This document shows, piece after piece, positions 19,237 to 27,959 of a DNA stretch of 64,000 nucleotides. The notes below the pieces were generated by a model that searched no databases, was not told the origin of the DNA, and saw only the letters and a program-made list of their open reading frames with translations. Positions within the stretch are counted from its first letter, which is position 1. Every line of letters starts with the position of its first letter. The stretch comes from Symbiodinium natans. Lineage: Eukaryota; Sar; Dinophyceae; Suessiales; Symbiodiniaceae. The stretch covers positions 32,501-96,500 of the forward strand of contig CAJNDS010002150.1 in assembly GCA_905221605.1 (NCBI GenBank). The letters run 5' to 3'. The translations under genes and the position numbers were made by a program.

Positions 19237-20040
19237 TTACAAACCGTGCTTCTCTTCTGTCCTCGCCTCTTCCCCATCCTCCTCGGCTTTGCTGACGTAC
19301 GCAAAGCGTTCTGCTCTTCGCTGGCTGCTGCTGATCTGTCTCGCAGCATGGTGCAAAGCCAATCTGTCCAGCCATGTGTCTTGCACGTAAGACATGTGCT
19401 CGAGAGGAGTGAGTTGACTGTAGTGAAATCCACATGGAATGTCCAAAAACCAGCAAATTCGTTCGTGCACTCGTGGCAGGTCGTGAAATGCACTGCGGCG
19501 ATCTCGAAAAAGCTTACCCCAACACCACATGAGGAAATACGAAAGATCTGCCGAAGACGACGCGCCCGCGTCTGCGACATTTCGCAAGACAGCGTCCTCC
19601 CGAGCCCCGGGCGCACCGTCTTCCGCGCGGGCTTCAGACATGACTGTCGGAAACCACTCGCGAAGGCCGACCACATCCCGAAGACATGGCAGCGCTGCTC
19701 CGGCCAGGAGCCGCTCCTGCGCCAAGGCTTTGCGCAGCTGCATGCAGGCTCGCCAGTGCCGCCAGATGGGAGAGAACCGGCATCGCGCGAAGCCCTGATC
19801 TTCTCGCAGCTCCAGGTCATGGCACTGGAAACACTTCCAGGAATCGGCACAATCTTCAAGACCAGAGCAACGAGAGAATGGGAAAGACAGTCCAAGCATG
19901 TGGCAGGCAAGCTTCTCCTTCTCGTTCTCTGGAGGCCAATGCAAATCCATGGGCACGACCACGTTGTCGTCGGCAACTCGAAGCTCCTGCAGCAACAACG
20001 AGCACCAAATTCCAACGGCACTGTCTAGAAGACGACAGGG
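19237..20040 (-). CDS. Rep-helicase linker exon
   Basis: A 278-residue frame with W-K-C-F-Q-C-H-D-L, W-C-W-G-K-L-F-R-D and V-H-E-R-I-C-W-F-L-D-I-P-C-G-F-H-Y-S-Q-L-T-P-L-E-H-M. The motif at 19580 is translated in frame as A-R-E-D-A-V-L-R-N-V. No named domain seen. Assignment to the element rests on strand and order. Confidence 0.4.
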   Translation of the reverse strand, partial: PCRLLDSAVGIWCSLLLQELRVADDNVVVPMDLHWPPENEKEKLACHMLGLSFPFSRCSGLEDCADSWKCFQCHDLELREDQGFARCRFSPIWRHWRACMQLRKALAQERLLAGAALPCLRDVVGLREWFPTVMSEARAEDGAPGAREDAVLRNVADAGASSSADLSYFLMWCWGKLFRDRRSAFHDLPRVHERICWFLDIPCGFHYSQLTPLEHMSYVQDTWLDRLALHHAARQISSSQRRAERFAYVSKAEEDGEEARTEEKHGL

Positions 20041-20089
20041 CGTGTGCGACGAAACACACAAAAAACAACACATGACCTTATCAACCTGG

Positions 20090-20846
20090 CCTGGACAGAA
20101 GAGGAATATGGCCCGTAGTGCTCATCGAAGGGGAAAAAGCGCAGGAAGTCTACGCGGCCGGCCTTGTTGCGAGGCACACGCCGCACGAACCGGGAGTAGT
20201 TCACTAATGACATGCAAGCCAGAACAGCGCTGGGGCCACGATGCACATAATCATCTTTTTGATTGTACGAGACGACATGCGTGCGTCGGGCGTGCTCACC
20301 AGCAGGGGCAGCCGCATCAGCGTCTTCCACCTCAGCCACCTCCAGCAACGGAACCTCCTTTGCTTCTGGATTCTCCTCTGGCTCCAACGGAATAACGCGC
20401 AAGTGAGGCGCCAACTGGGCCAATTCTTCCAGCGCCACCTGGCGAGCCTTGAGGATGGCGTACGGGATGAAACGGAAAAACATGTTGTACCCGCTGTAGC
20501 TCACGAGTTGCTCCTGCTGAAACAACAGTTGATACGCCATCTCGCCATTTGACTTCGCGACACAGCGCTGCATGCCGAAAGCCAAACGGCGCAGTATACT
20601 CAACGCACGAGCTTGCGTGGCTTGAGACCGCGCAGCGGGCTGAGCTTCCGCATTCTCTGCGTCTTGCTCGCTGTCTTGACGTTGACGTTCGGTTTCTTCT
20701 TGCTCCAGGCGTTGTATTCCTGCAAACAGCTCGGGCAGCAGGGATCGTGAAATCTCAAACTTTTTGGCTGCGTACTCGCCGGTGTAGAATTGAACATCCT
20801 GGTGGCGGCGGGGGCTACTTCCATCACAAGGGCACCTACTCGCCAA
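20090..20846 (-). CDS. Helitron Rep, two-tyrosine exon
   Basis: Residues about 19-27 read Q-F-Y-T-G-E-Y-A-A-K-K. The Y-x3-Y spacing followed by basic residues is the Helitron Rep catalytic two-tyrosine motif (usually Y-x3-Y-x2-K). Further on, S-Y-N-Q-K-D-D-Y and R-F-V-R-R-V-P resemble the conserved tail of Helitron Rep before the helicase. HUH catalysis needs the His pair in the exon at 21520-22740. Confidence 0.65.
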
Positions 20847-20879
20847 ACTAAAAAGCGGAAAAACAAACCAGGAAGAGGA

Positions 20880-21370
20880 ACAAGTACGCAGAGCAAAACG
20901 ACAACTCCCCGATAGGCGTGCTCTTGCTCTCCTGCATGTCTCGGAACATATCGACGATCAGCCTGAGTAGGCAGGCATCCAGATGCCTGTGCTTGGAGTC
21001 TGCGTGGACACGCGGGACATTCTGCTCTTCCTCCATCTCGGCTTGCGGCTGCTCGCCCTCGGCCATCAACTTCTCCAGATCTTCTCTGCAAAGACATCGT
21101 CCAAGATACTTTACATCCACATTGCATCTCATGCAAACCTGTGCTGTCGGATTCGACATGCCCTCGCAGGGATGATCTCTCTGGGGCTGAAAAGCGTGCG
21201 GCGCCTCGTTCTTCGCAGCTTCTTGCTGCGGCAACGTGTCATGCGCACGAGGAAGAGCAGCAAAGCGAGCGCGCGGCACCCGAGGCCAGCCCTTGCGACA
21301 TCTTACGCGCACCTTCTCCTCGCCCTTGTCATCCGTCTCGGTCACCAGCTCCAAATGAAAGCAACCGAAG
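20880..21370 (-). CDS. Helitron Rep, middle exon
   Basis: V-R-C-R-K-G-W-P-R matches the C-R-x-G-F-P-R box that lies between HUH and Y2 in Helitron Rep proteins. The later M-R-C-N-V-D-V-K-Y-L corresponds to the N-x-D-I-Q box. V-D-M-F-R-D-M and Q-A-C-L-L-R-L-I-V also fit the Rep alpha-helical section. The exon probably ends near 20890. Confidence 0.65.
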
Positions 21371-21519
21371 CGACATCCGCGGTGGCCCTTCGACGACTTC
21401 CTTGGCTAGTCAGAAACAACACACAATGCAACACAGCAGGCTCCAGTGCAGCAAGTGTTTGCAAGGCGAACTGCATGTCATACCTGAGAACGCATGCGCG
21501 CGCATCTACATGCAACAGC

Positions 21520-22740
21520 TCAAGCGCAGACGCGCAGCTTCTTGAAACAGGACTTCGTGCACTTGTGGAAGTGATTTTGAATCACCAGGCGCCGATAATC
21601 TTTGCACAGCTGCCGCGACCATTCGGAGCCAGGCATTGCATCTTCACTGCGGCCGCGGCGAAGATACGCCGGTCGAAGGGAATTGTAGCAGCCTGTCAAA
21701 CGCAAAGGGCCCGCATCTGCGCTCTGGTTGGCAGCAAGCTCGTGGCCGTCCAACTCCTTAGGCCCAGCCGGAACATCAGCGTACTGCTCTCCCGCGGACT
21801 CCCGCTGGCGTTCGCCAAGAGGAAGCGGCGAGGCTTCGACGGACAGCTGCGCCGCCAGCGCAAGCTGGCTGTCGTACCGAATCCGGCATGCAGCTTCCAA
21901 GACTTTTGCGCGCCACCGCTCCAGCTCGATGACCAGCTCGCCTCGCGCAGAGCTGGCCATCATGCATCGCAAACGGCTGGCCAGGTCGTGGCCCAGGAGA
22001 ACGATCAAGATGTGCGGATGCATGGACCCGCGTCCTTGTGTCTCCAGAGGGCCGCAGAAAGCAGCGATGTCCCCAAAGCAGCCTGGGAAGGTCGATGCGG
22101 CGAAACCGTCCTCGTAGACCCCGGCCTGACCCGCCCTAAAGCTGGCTCGCTTGAAGGGCGGCAAACATCCCAAGACTTCTTCGAAAAATAGGGTCATCAT
22201 GAGGTCAAAGAACCTCGCCTGAGACACGGGGTCGGCAGCTAGAATCCGACGCATGGCGGTCACGCACGGCAGAATAGGCTGCTCCAGATCCCAACCCAAA
22301 GAAACCTCGTAGTTCTCCACCTGCCCATCCACGCCCTGCGTGTGCAGCTGCAGAAGCAGGGCAGCGCGAGAATCTGCGAGGTTGGGCGTCATGAAGACGT
22401 GCGCGTTGCCGTAGTGCCAGCCAGCCGCATGGCCTCGAAGTCGAATTTGACTGCGATGTCCTTCTGTGCCGAGGACACTGGCGCTGGCCTGCAGCACGCC
22501 GCCTAACGCGCGCTTCAGCGACACATCCACATCCGGTGAGCGCAACAACTCACGTATGTCGGCCTTCTCGCCGTGCAACGCCATAGCCTTCAGCAGCTGC
22601 TCCGTGCTGACCGAGGCGATCATGGCGCAGTGCCGACTGAAGCCGCTCCGTTTGACGTATGCTTTCGATGTGCGCATGAGAGAAAGTCGGCGGTTGGTGT
22701 CGTACATGACAGGCAAGAGCTGTTCCTGGCACGCAACTGT
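21520..22740 (-). CDS. Helitron Rep endonuclease, HUH exon
   Basis: A Helitron_like_N-type frame. Around residue 252, G-R-G-S-M-H-P-H-I-L-I-V holds the HUH metal-binding pair (H-P-H). Upstream, F-M-T-P-N-L-A-D and F-F-D-L-M-M-T-L-F-F match the region before HUH. Near the end, H-F-H-K-C-T-K-S-C-F-K-K matches the conserved Cys box following HUH. Rep would nick and join single strands in rolling-circle transposition, with Tyr supplied by the exon at 20.8 kb. An extended N-terminal stretch before about 22680 overlaps a partial 17-bp motif and may not be translated. Confidence 0.75.
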   Translation of the reverse strand, partial: TVACQEQLLPVMYDTNRRLSLMRTSKAYVKRSGFSRHCAMIASVSTEQLLKAMALHGEKADIRELLRSPDVDVSLKRALGGVLQASASVLGTEGHRSQIRLRGHAAGWHYGNAHVFMTPNLADSRAALLLQLHTQGVDGQVENYEVSLGWDLEQPILPCVTAMRRILAADPVSQARFFDLMMTLFFEEVLGCLPPFKRASFRAGQAGVYEDGFAASTFPGCFGDIAAFCGPLETQGRGSMHPHILIVLLGHDLASRLRCMMASSARGELVIELERWRAKVLEAACRIRYDSQLALAAQLSVEASPLPLGERQRESAGEQYADVPAGPKELDGHELAANQSADAGPLRLTGCYNSLRPAYLRRGRSEDAMPGSEWSRQLCKDYRRLVIQNHFHKCTKSCFKKLRVCA

Positions 22741-22823
22741 CGCTATACAGATATAGCAAATTAAGACAGCGTCCAAAAGCGATTCAATATACTATCAAGG
22801 ACAAAGTTCGACGTAACCAAATC

Positions 22824-23735
22824 TTAATACGACCGGGATGCGGACAGACTCCAACGAGGAAGAAGGGGCGTCTCGGCGCTATCTCCATACGCCAGCTCCT
22901 CACGAAGTAGCAAGTACCGAAAGACTTCGCCTGCCTCCATGCCAGTCTCGCGGTTGACGAAAGGCACGCCGTCTCCCCAGGGGAAAAGATCCGGGAATGC
23001 CATGGCCCAGGTAGCCGGCTGAAACATGTTCATGGGCTCGTCGCGAGAGGGCACCACAAGTTTCTGAGGTCGCACTTCGAACATTTGGCCCTGAGCCTGG
23101 CGCTCGTGCTCCACACTGTTAGCTAGCGACTGCACCCTTCGCACGCGGCTCAGCACGCGCTGCTCCTGAGCTCCCTCGCGGCCCAACAAGCCCCCGGCAT
23201 CTGCCTGCTCAGGACCCAAGTCGTTTTGAGCCCGATTGCGAAGAACCGATTCAGCCTCGGTATAGTCTTGCCGCGGCTTGCGACGGCACAATTCTTCCAC
23301 ATCGCGGCAGACTCGAAGCCAGCGGTTGCCCTGGTCTGAGTCATCGTTGAGGCCAACGATACTAGACACGAGATGACCTGACTCCAGCGCAGCAGGTGGA
23401 TTTCGCAAGACAGCGTCCTCCGAGCTGCTACCGGCTGGCGCGGCAGGCTGCTCCTCGCGCTCGTCTTCCTCAGCTTGCCCTTGCGCGTCAGCTGGCCCCT
23501 TTTGCAAGAGTTCACGGGCCAAGTAGCTGTCAACGGCAGTCTCCAAAACACAGCCTTCCAGCACGCTGTCCTGGAGTCTGCCCGGGTCCAGAGCAACCGA
23601 ACGGTAGTAAGGCGAGGTCGTCCGAAGTTTCTCCACGGCTGCAACGTACTCGTCTCTGGGAGCTTGCAAGACATTGCTGGACTTCAGTTCCTGTTTCTTC
23701 TGGCCGACAAGAACGAACAAGATGTTCTCGGCCAT
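22824..23735 (-). CDS. Helitron N-terminal region exon
   Basis: Near the C-terminus, M-F-Q-P-A-T-W-A-M-A-F-P-D-L-F-P-W-G-D-G follows the F-P-x-L-F-P-x-G-x-G signature preceding the Helitron Rep domain. The motif at 23401 is translated in frame as E-D-A-V-L-R-N-P, and at about 23235 a diverged E-S-V-L-R-N occurs. The centre is acidic and Gln/Glu-rich, probably a flexible linker. Confidence 0.6.
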   Translation of the reverse strand: MAENILFVLVGQKKQELKSSNVLQAPRDEYVAAVEKLRTTSPYYRSVALDPGRLQDSVLEGCVLETAVDSYLARELLQKGPADAQGQAEEDEREEQPAAPAGSSSEDAVLRNPPAALESGHLVSSIVGLNDDSDQGNRWLRVCRDVEELCRRKPRQDYTEAESVLRNRAQNDLGPEQADAGGLLGREGAQEQRVLSRVRRVQSLANSVEHERQAQGQMFEVRPQKLVVPSRDEPMNMFQPATWAMAFPDLFPWGDGVPFVNRETGMEAGEVFRYLLLREELAYGDSAETPLLPRWSLSASRSY

Positions 23736-23769
23736 GTCCTGGTCTTGGGGGGCAGAGTCGCCTGAATAG

Positions 23770-24412
23770 CTCCAGGGCCGGCCTGTGGAAGGAAAATCGT
23801 GTTGCCGATGTATCCCTTCTGCCTCTCATCGCGCGGTAGCGACAGCGGCTGCAAAACCGTCACCTGCATGCAGACCCGCACGAGAGGGAGTAACCGCTTT
23901 GTTCCAGGCGACAGGTTGCTCAGCTCGGGCAGAGAGCGTCCGATCCAGAGATCGTTAGCCAGCGCGTGCCTTGGAAGCATGAGAACGGAGCATTTCAAAC
24001 TGCTGCGACACTCTCGGCAAACCGTACAAGGGTCCGAGGGTGATGCTGGCATGCGCCGTCGATGCAGCAACAGATACTGTCCCTCCATGTACGGGTGCTG
24101 GACAGCGGATGCCTGAAGTTCGGAAAGAGGTATCTGTGGCCAGCGCTCGGCGTACCGATCGATGCCCAGCAATCGGCACAGACGAGCCTGCTGACTCGGC
24201 AATACTGTCTCGGCACCGGAGGGCACCTCGATTGAAGACATGTCTGCGTCCGGTGGCTGAAACAGGACCATGGGGTACAGCTCGTTAACCCAGAAGGGAC
24301 GGGCGCAAACCACACAACCCCCTTCCGCTCGGCCAGCGTGCATTCCAGGAGGGCAGCGCAGCTGTTCGTCGAAGTTGGCTGCGATTGTACGCTGGCGGCT
24401 CATCTCAGGCAC
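23770..24412 (-). CDS. DUF6570-like exon of Helitron protein
   Basis: Contains C-T-V-C-R-E-C-R-S-S-L-K, then P-R-H-A-L-A-N-D-L-W-I-G-R-S-L-P-E-L-S-N-L-S, the pattern (C-x2-C, P-x-x-A-L-A-N, W-I-G, P-x-E-L-x-x-L) of the domain found just N-terminal to Rep in many Helitron proteins. A second Cys pair, C-V-V-C-A-R, lies near the N-terminus. The exon probably joins the frame at 23735. Confidence 0.6.
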
Positions 24413-24483
24413 CTGACTCGTTCAAGCACGACAAAGCGTCAGACACGTACACTTGACATGACAGGCAAAAGACACGTAGAAGG

Positions 24484-25521
24484 CTATTGCATGTGCCAAG
24501 GGGCCACAGGACCTCTGTGCGCTACCATTGCCAGGATTTTCTTGCGGTACTCCACGAAAGCTCGCTCTACATCCAGAGAACGCACGCAATGACTGCTCAC
24601 AATGTGCTCCTTAAGGTCTGTGAGGTTCTGGCAGTTGAAGTCACACAAGCGGCAGCAGTACCTTTCAGAAAGTACTGAAGGGTCGTCCGAGAAAGAGCGC
24701 AGCAGGTGGCCGGACACAGCTTCATTCACGGCGGGCAAGGTCGGAGAGCAATCCAGCAGCGCAGCGACACGCTCCAGCTTCCGCGTCAGAGACTTCTGCG
24801 GGTCCTGCAGCAGCCTCAGCGCTCCCATGACGACTTGGTTCGCGTCTCCAACCAGATCCTCCAAGGGGACATAACATTGCTTGCGGCACCCGCCCTCGCT
24901 CCAGCCAGGAACGGCAAACAGGAGCGCCCTCTCCGCAGCAGAACGCCAAAGAATGCCGGCTTGCGCGTCCGGGCCATTTGCTAAGCAATCCAGTGCCAAC
25001 GTCGACAACGGCGCAAAGTCCGGAGGGTAAGCCTTTGTCATGGCCTTGACTCTTGCGGCGGCGCCCCCAGTGTAATATTTTTCCGCGCGCTTGGCCAAGA
25101 CAGGGTTCTCCTCTACCGAAGGGATACGAGAACACCCTTCCACAACCTGCCAAGAGACGAGGTCGTCCCGCAAAGAGAGCACTGCGAGGTCTATACTTTC
25201 CTCGCGAGACCTTTCCTCCGACACTGCGTTGGGGCTGTGCAGCTCGCGCACGCCAAGGCCGGCCAGCGGGTGCAGGAGCTCCGTGGCCAAGAACCAAGCA
25301 AACTGCGACCAGTCCTCGGGCTTTCGCACGTGGGCGAACGTCTGGGACCAGCGGCATGGCTCGCCGGGCTGCGTCCGTCGCTCCCAACCGTAGCGACGCA
25401 TCAGGGCGCGCAGCACGGTGGTGTCGCCCTGGTCGAACTTACGGGTCTGATACTTGTGCTGGATGACGCTCAGGACTGCCTCGCAAAACAAGCTAAGAAG
25501 CAACAGAGGGCGAGGCATCAT
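24484..25521 (-). CDS. C2H2 zinc-finger exon, N-terminal part of Helitron protein
   Basis: A 345-residue frame. Its C-terminal part has Y-C-C-R-L-C-D-F-N-C, L-K-E-H-I-V-S-S-H, a C2H2-type finger (C-x2-C...H-x4-H), then R-A-F-V-E-Y-R-K-K-I. Such a finger precedes the DUF6570 region in other Helitron proteins. The first 250 residues (for example R-A-L-M-R-R-Y-G-W-E-R-R, C-R-W-S-Q-T-F-A-H-V) are not recognised. Confidence 0.5.
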   Translation of the reverse strand: MMPRPLLLLSLFCEAVLSVIQHKYQTRKFDQGDTTVLRALMRRYGWERRTQPGEPCRWSQTFAHVRKPEDWSQFAWFLATELLHPLAGLGVRELHSPNAVSEERSREESIDLAVLSLRDDLVSWQVVEGCSRIPSVEENPVLAKRAEKYYTGGAAARVKAMTKAYPPDFAPLSTLALDCLANGPDAQAGILWRSAAERALLFAVPGWSEGGCRKQCYVPLEDLVGDANQVVMGALRLLQDPQKSLTRKLERVAALLDCSPTLPAVNEAVSGHLLRSFSDDPSVLSERYCCRLCDFNCQNLTDLKEHIVSSHCVRSLDVERAFVEYRKKILAMVAHRGPVAPWHMQ

Positions 25522-26443
25522 GTCGCAGTTCTAAGACGCCCCCCCACCTGGCCTCCATAACATCCTTGCGGTCCTCGTACCCGTCCGTGCTCTGTACTTG
25601 CGGCTCCGCCTCCAGGTTGGCCAGCAACCAAAGACGACGAGCGACATCCACGGGGTCCGTTCGCTCAGAGCAGTCAGCTAAACGCCACCAACCTCGGCAC
25701 GCTACACACATATTCACAGCACAAACGGCGGCAAAGCAAGAAAAGTGAGAAAAAGAGTAATTCTGACGCTCACCTGCTCGCTGATCTGCACGATCTTCAA
25801 GCACAGCGGCCAGAAGACATTGCTGCAAAGGCGCAGAAAGAGATGGCACTCTCACTCCTCTCAAGCTAGCTACAGCAGCTTCCCACGCAGTGCTCACTTC
25901 CGGGGCCAACGCAACATCTACCTCTGGCCAATGCGGCAGAGCCTGCAAAAGCAGCTCCGCAAGTAGCTGCTGCTCTGCAGCGGAAGAAAGATGCCTGTCG
26001 CAAAAGACTGTGGCAGTAATGTCCAGCGAGTAAGCAGCGGCAGGTCTGCGCAAGTTCACATCCTCGAAGATGTCAGGGGCAGCAAGGACCACCGCTGCAA
26101 CAGTGTCTGCTCCAGCTTCGTGAGCTGCTCGGAGGGATCTCCAGACGTGGTATTTGATGTCCGCACTTGCGCTCGGAGCAGCGGCAGGACACAATGCCAG
26201 GACGATTCGCTCAGTCAAATTGCTCCTGCTCACACTCTGGAAGGCGACTCCCAACTCCGCCGCCAGTTGCTGTAAGCTGGGCCCGTCGCCTCGGAAGCGC
26301 CATTTACGAAGCCTGGCCCGAAGAGACCGAGCCGCGCTTTCGCCGAGCTCTGCTACCCAGCTCCTCAAGCCATCTGCGCTGACATCGTCCTCGACGTCTG
26401 CCTGCCCGAACGTAGAAACGTCGAGGCCAAAAAAAGCAAGCAA
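25493..26443 (-). CDS. Upstream exon of the Helitron-type gene
   Basis: A 316-residue, Ala/Leu-rich frame with W-V-A-E-L-G-E-S-A-A-R-S-L-R-A-R-L and C-R-G-W-W-R-L-A-D-C-S-E-R-T-D-P. No family recognised. It overlaps the next frame by a few codons, so the true junction lies inside the overlap. An internal part around 25680-25790 may be an intron. Confidence 0.4.
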   Translation of the reverse strand: MLAFFGLDVSTFGQADVEDDVSADGLRSWVAELGESAARSLRARLRKWRFRGDGPSLQQLAAELGVAFQSVSRSNLTERIVLALCPAAAPSASADIKYHVWRSLRAAHEAGADTVAAVVLAAPDIFEDVNLRRPAAAYSLDITATVFCDRHLSSAAEQQLLAELLLQALPHWPEVDVALAPEVSTAWEAAVASLRGVRVPSLSAPLQQCLLAAVLEDRADQRAGERQNYSFSHFSCFAAVCAVNMCVACRGWWRLADCSERTDPVDVARRLWLLANLEAEPQVQSTDGYEDRKDVMEARWGGVLELRHDASPSVAS

Positions 26444-26487
26444 GATTAAAACGTCAGGTGGCGGGCAGTAAAGGGGGGTGAGAAGAG

Positions 26488-27690
26488 CCTGAAACTGCCC
26501 TAGTCAAGAGACACTGCGCAGGACAAAAGCGAAGCTTTCCCCATGACGCCTCCTGCTCGGATATGCACTGCAACAGAGCGTCTAGAAGCTCCTGTTTGTT
26601 TCGCATGCCGGTGCCAGAGCCCTGCTGCACACCCGCAGCCCCAGCCAGCGCCCGCAACTGCTTGACGGTCTTCTTCGCGAGCTCCCCGCGCAGCCAAGCC
26701 ACGCCGTCAGCAGCAAAACCTTCTCGCAGGCGCTGCAGCTCTTGCTGCAGCGCAGCGCCAGCTTCATCCTGTTCAAAGGTCGACAAGAAAAGCCTGAAAC
26801 TGCCCTAGTCAAGAGACACTGCGCATGCGCCGCTTGAACGTAAAGCCCAAAAAAAAGCAAGCTCCAAGCCAGAAACAACCTTGACCCCAACCTGCGTAGG
26901 AATGCAAACAATATGACACACAAACCTTAGAGAAGGAGGAAACCAAGAATACAAAGCACAAAAATGACGCTTTCCCCAAGACGCCTCCTGCTCGGAAATG
27001 CACTGCGAGAGAGCGTCGAGAAGCTCCTCTCTGTTCCGCATGCGCGCACCAGCGCGCAGGTGCACACCCGCAGCCCCAGCAAGCGCCCGCAACTGCTTCA
27101 CGGTCTGCTTCGCTAACTCCTCGCGCAGCCAAGCCACGCCATGAGCGGCAAAACCTTCGCGCAGACCGTGCAGCTCTTGCTGCGGCGCAGCGCCAGCTTC
27201 ATCCTGATCACAGGTCGAGAAGAAAAGCCTGAAACTGCCCTAGTCAAGAGACACTGCGCACGCGCCGCTTGAACTTAGAGCCCAAAAATAAGCAAGCTCC
27301 AAGCCACAAACAACATGACCCCAACCTGCGTAGGAATGCAAACCATGTGACGCACAAACCTTAGAGAAGAAGGAAACCAAGAATACAAAGCACGAAAATG
27401 ACGCTTTCCCCAAGACGCCTCCTGCTCGGAGATGCACTGCGAGAGAGCATCAAGAAGCTCCTCTCTGTTTCGCGTGCTCGCGCCAGAGCCCTGTCGTGTG
27501 CCCGCAGCGCCAGCAAGCTCACGCAGCTGCGTGACCGTCTTTTTCGCAAGCTCCTGGCGCAGCCAACCTGCACCTTTAGCACGGAAACCGCGCCGCAGCG
27601 TCTGCATAGCATCCCCGCCGGTGTACGACATGCCTGGACCTACAAAAACCCGCACGGTCCAAGCTGGCGCCAAGGTTTCACTCAATAGCG
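26488..27690 (-). CDS. Three tandem SAP-like exons
   Basis: The same module is encoded three times: about 26500-26786, 26950-27210 and 27380-27690. Each has W-L-R-x-E-L-A-K-x-T-V-x-Q-L-R-x-L-A-G-A-A-G, a Gly-containing turn and R-N-x-x-E-L-L-D-A-L-x-Q-C-I-S-E-Q-E-A-S-W-G-K. This follows the SAP pattern (two helices, a Gly-rich loop, E-L-L/I), a putative DNA/RNA-binding element. The spacers also repeat (GCCTGAAACTGCCCTAGTCA at about 26488, 26792 and 27226), so exon plus intron were duplicated. Probably the start of the gene continuing at 26.4 kb. Confidence 0.55.
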
Positions 27691-27959
27691 CCTCTCGGGC
27701 CAAAGCTAGCACGCACGCATGTAGAGCAACGCATCATGAGGTAACAGACATACAGCACACGAACGCTAGCACCGACACACAGTGCGGGATGCCTTCTCCC
27801 CTTCATTGACGTCGGCGCGCCCCAGGACGTCCAAATCGGACATCGCCCAAACATGTTACATTTGAGAGCAACCGCTGATCACTTCCCACAGAGAGACGAG
27901 TCTGAGCGCAGGACTGGTTGCCTTCCCTCCAAATCGAGATCACTTTTTTCCCGCTCCAC

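Larger units (their letters stand above)
5767..23417 (+). repeat. Dispersed 17-bp motif TTTCGCAAGACAGCGTC, all in one orientation
   Basis: Exact or one- to two-mismatch copies start at about 5767, 6988, 8112, 8747, 8877, 9013, 11416, 12275, 12377, 13579, 14184, 14688, 15212, 15880, 16325, 16363, 19580 and 23401. All read TTTCGCAAGAC(A/G)GCGTC on the plus strand. In minus-strand frames this gives D-A-V-L-R-K/N, for example in the frames around 23401 and 19580. No copy was noticed outside 5.7-23.5 kb. Four copies (8112, 11416, 12275, 12377) share a longer context of about 50 bp starting GGGCTGCATCCCCACAC. Confidence 0.85.
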
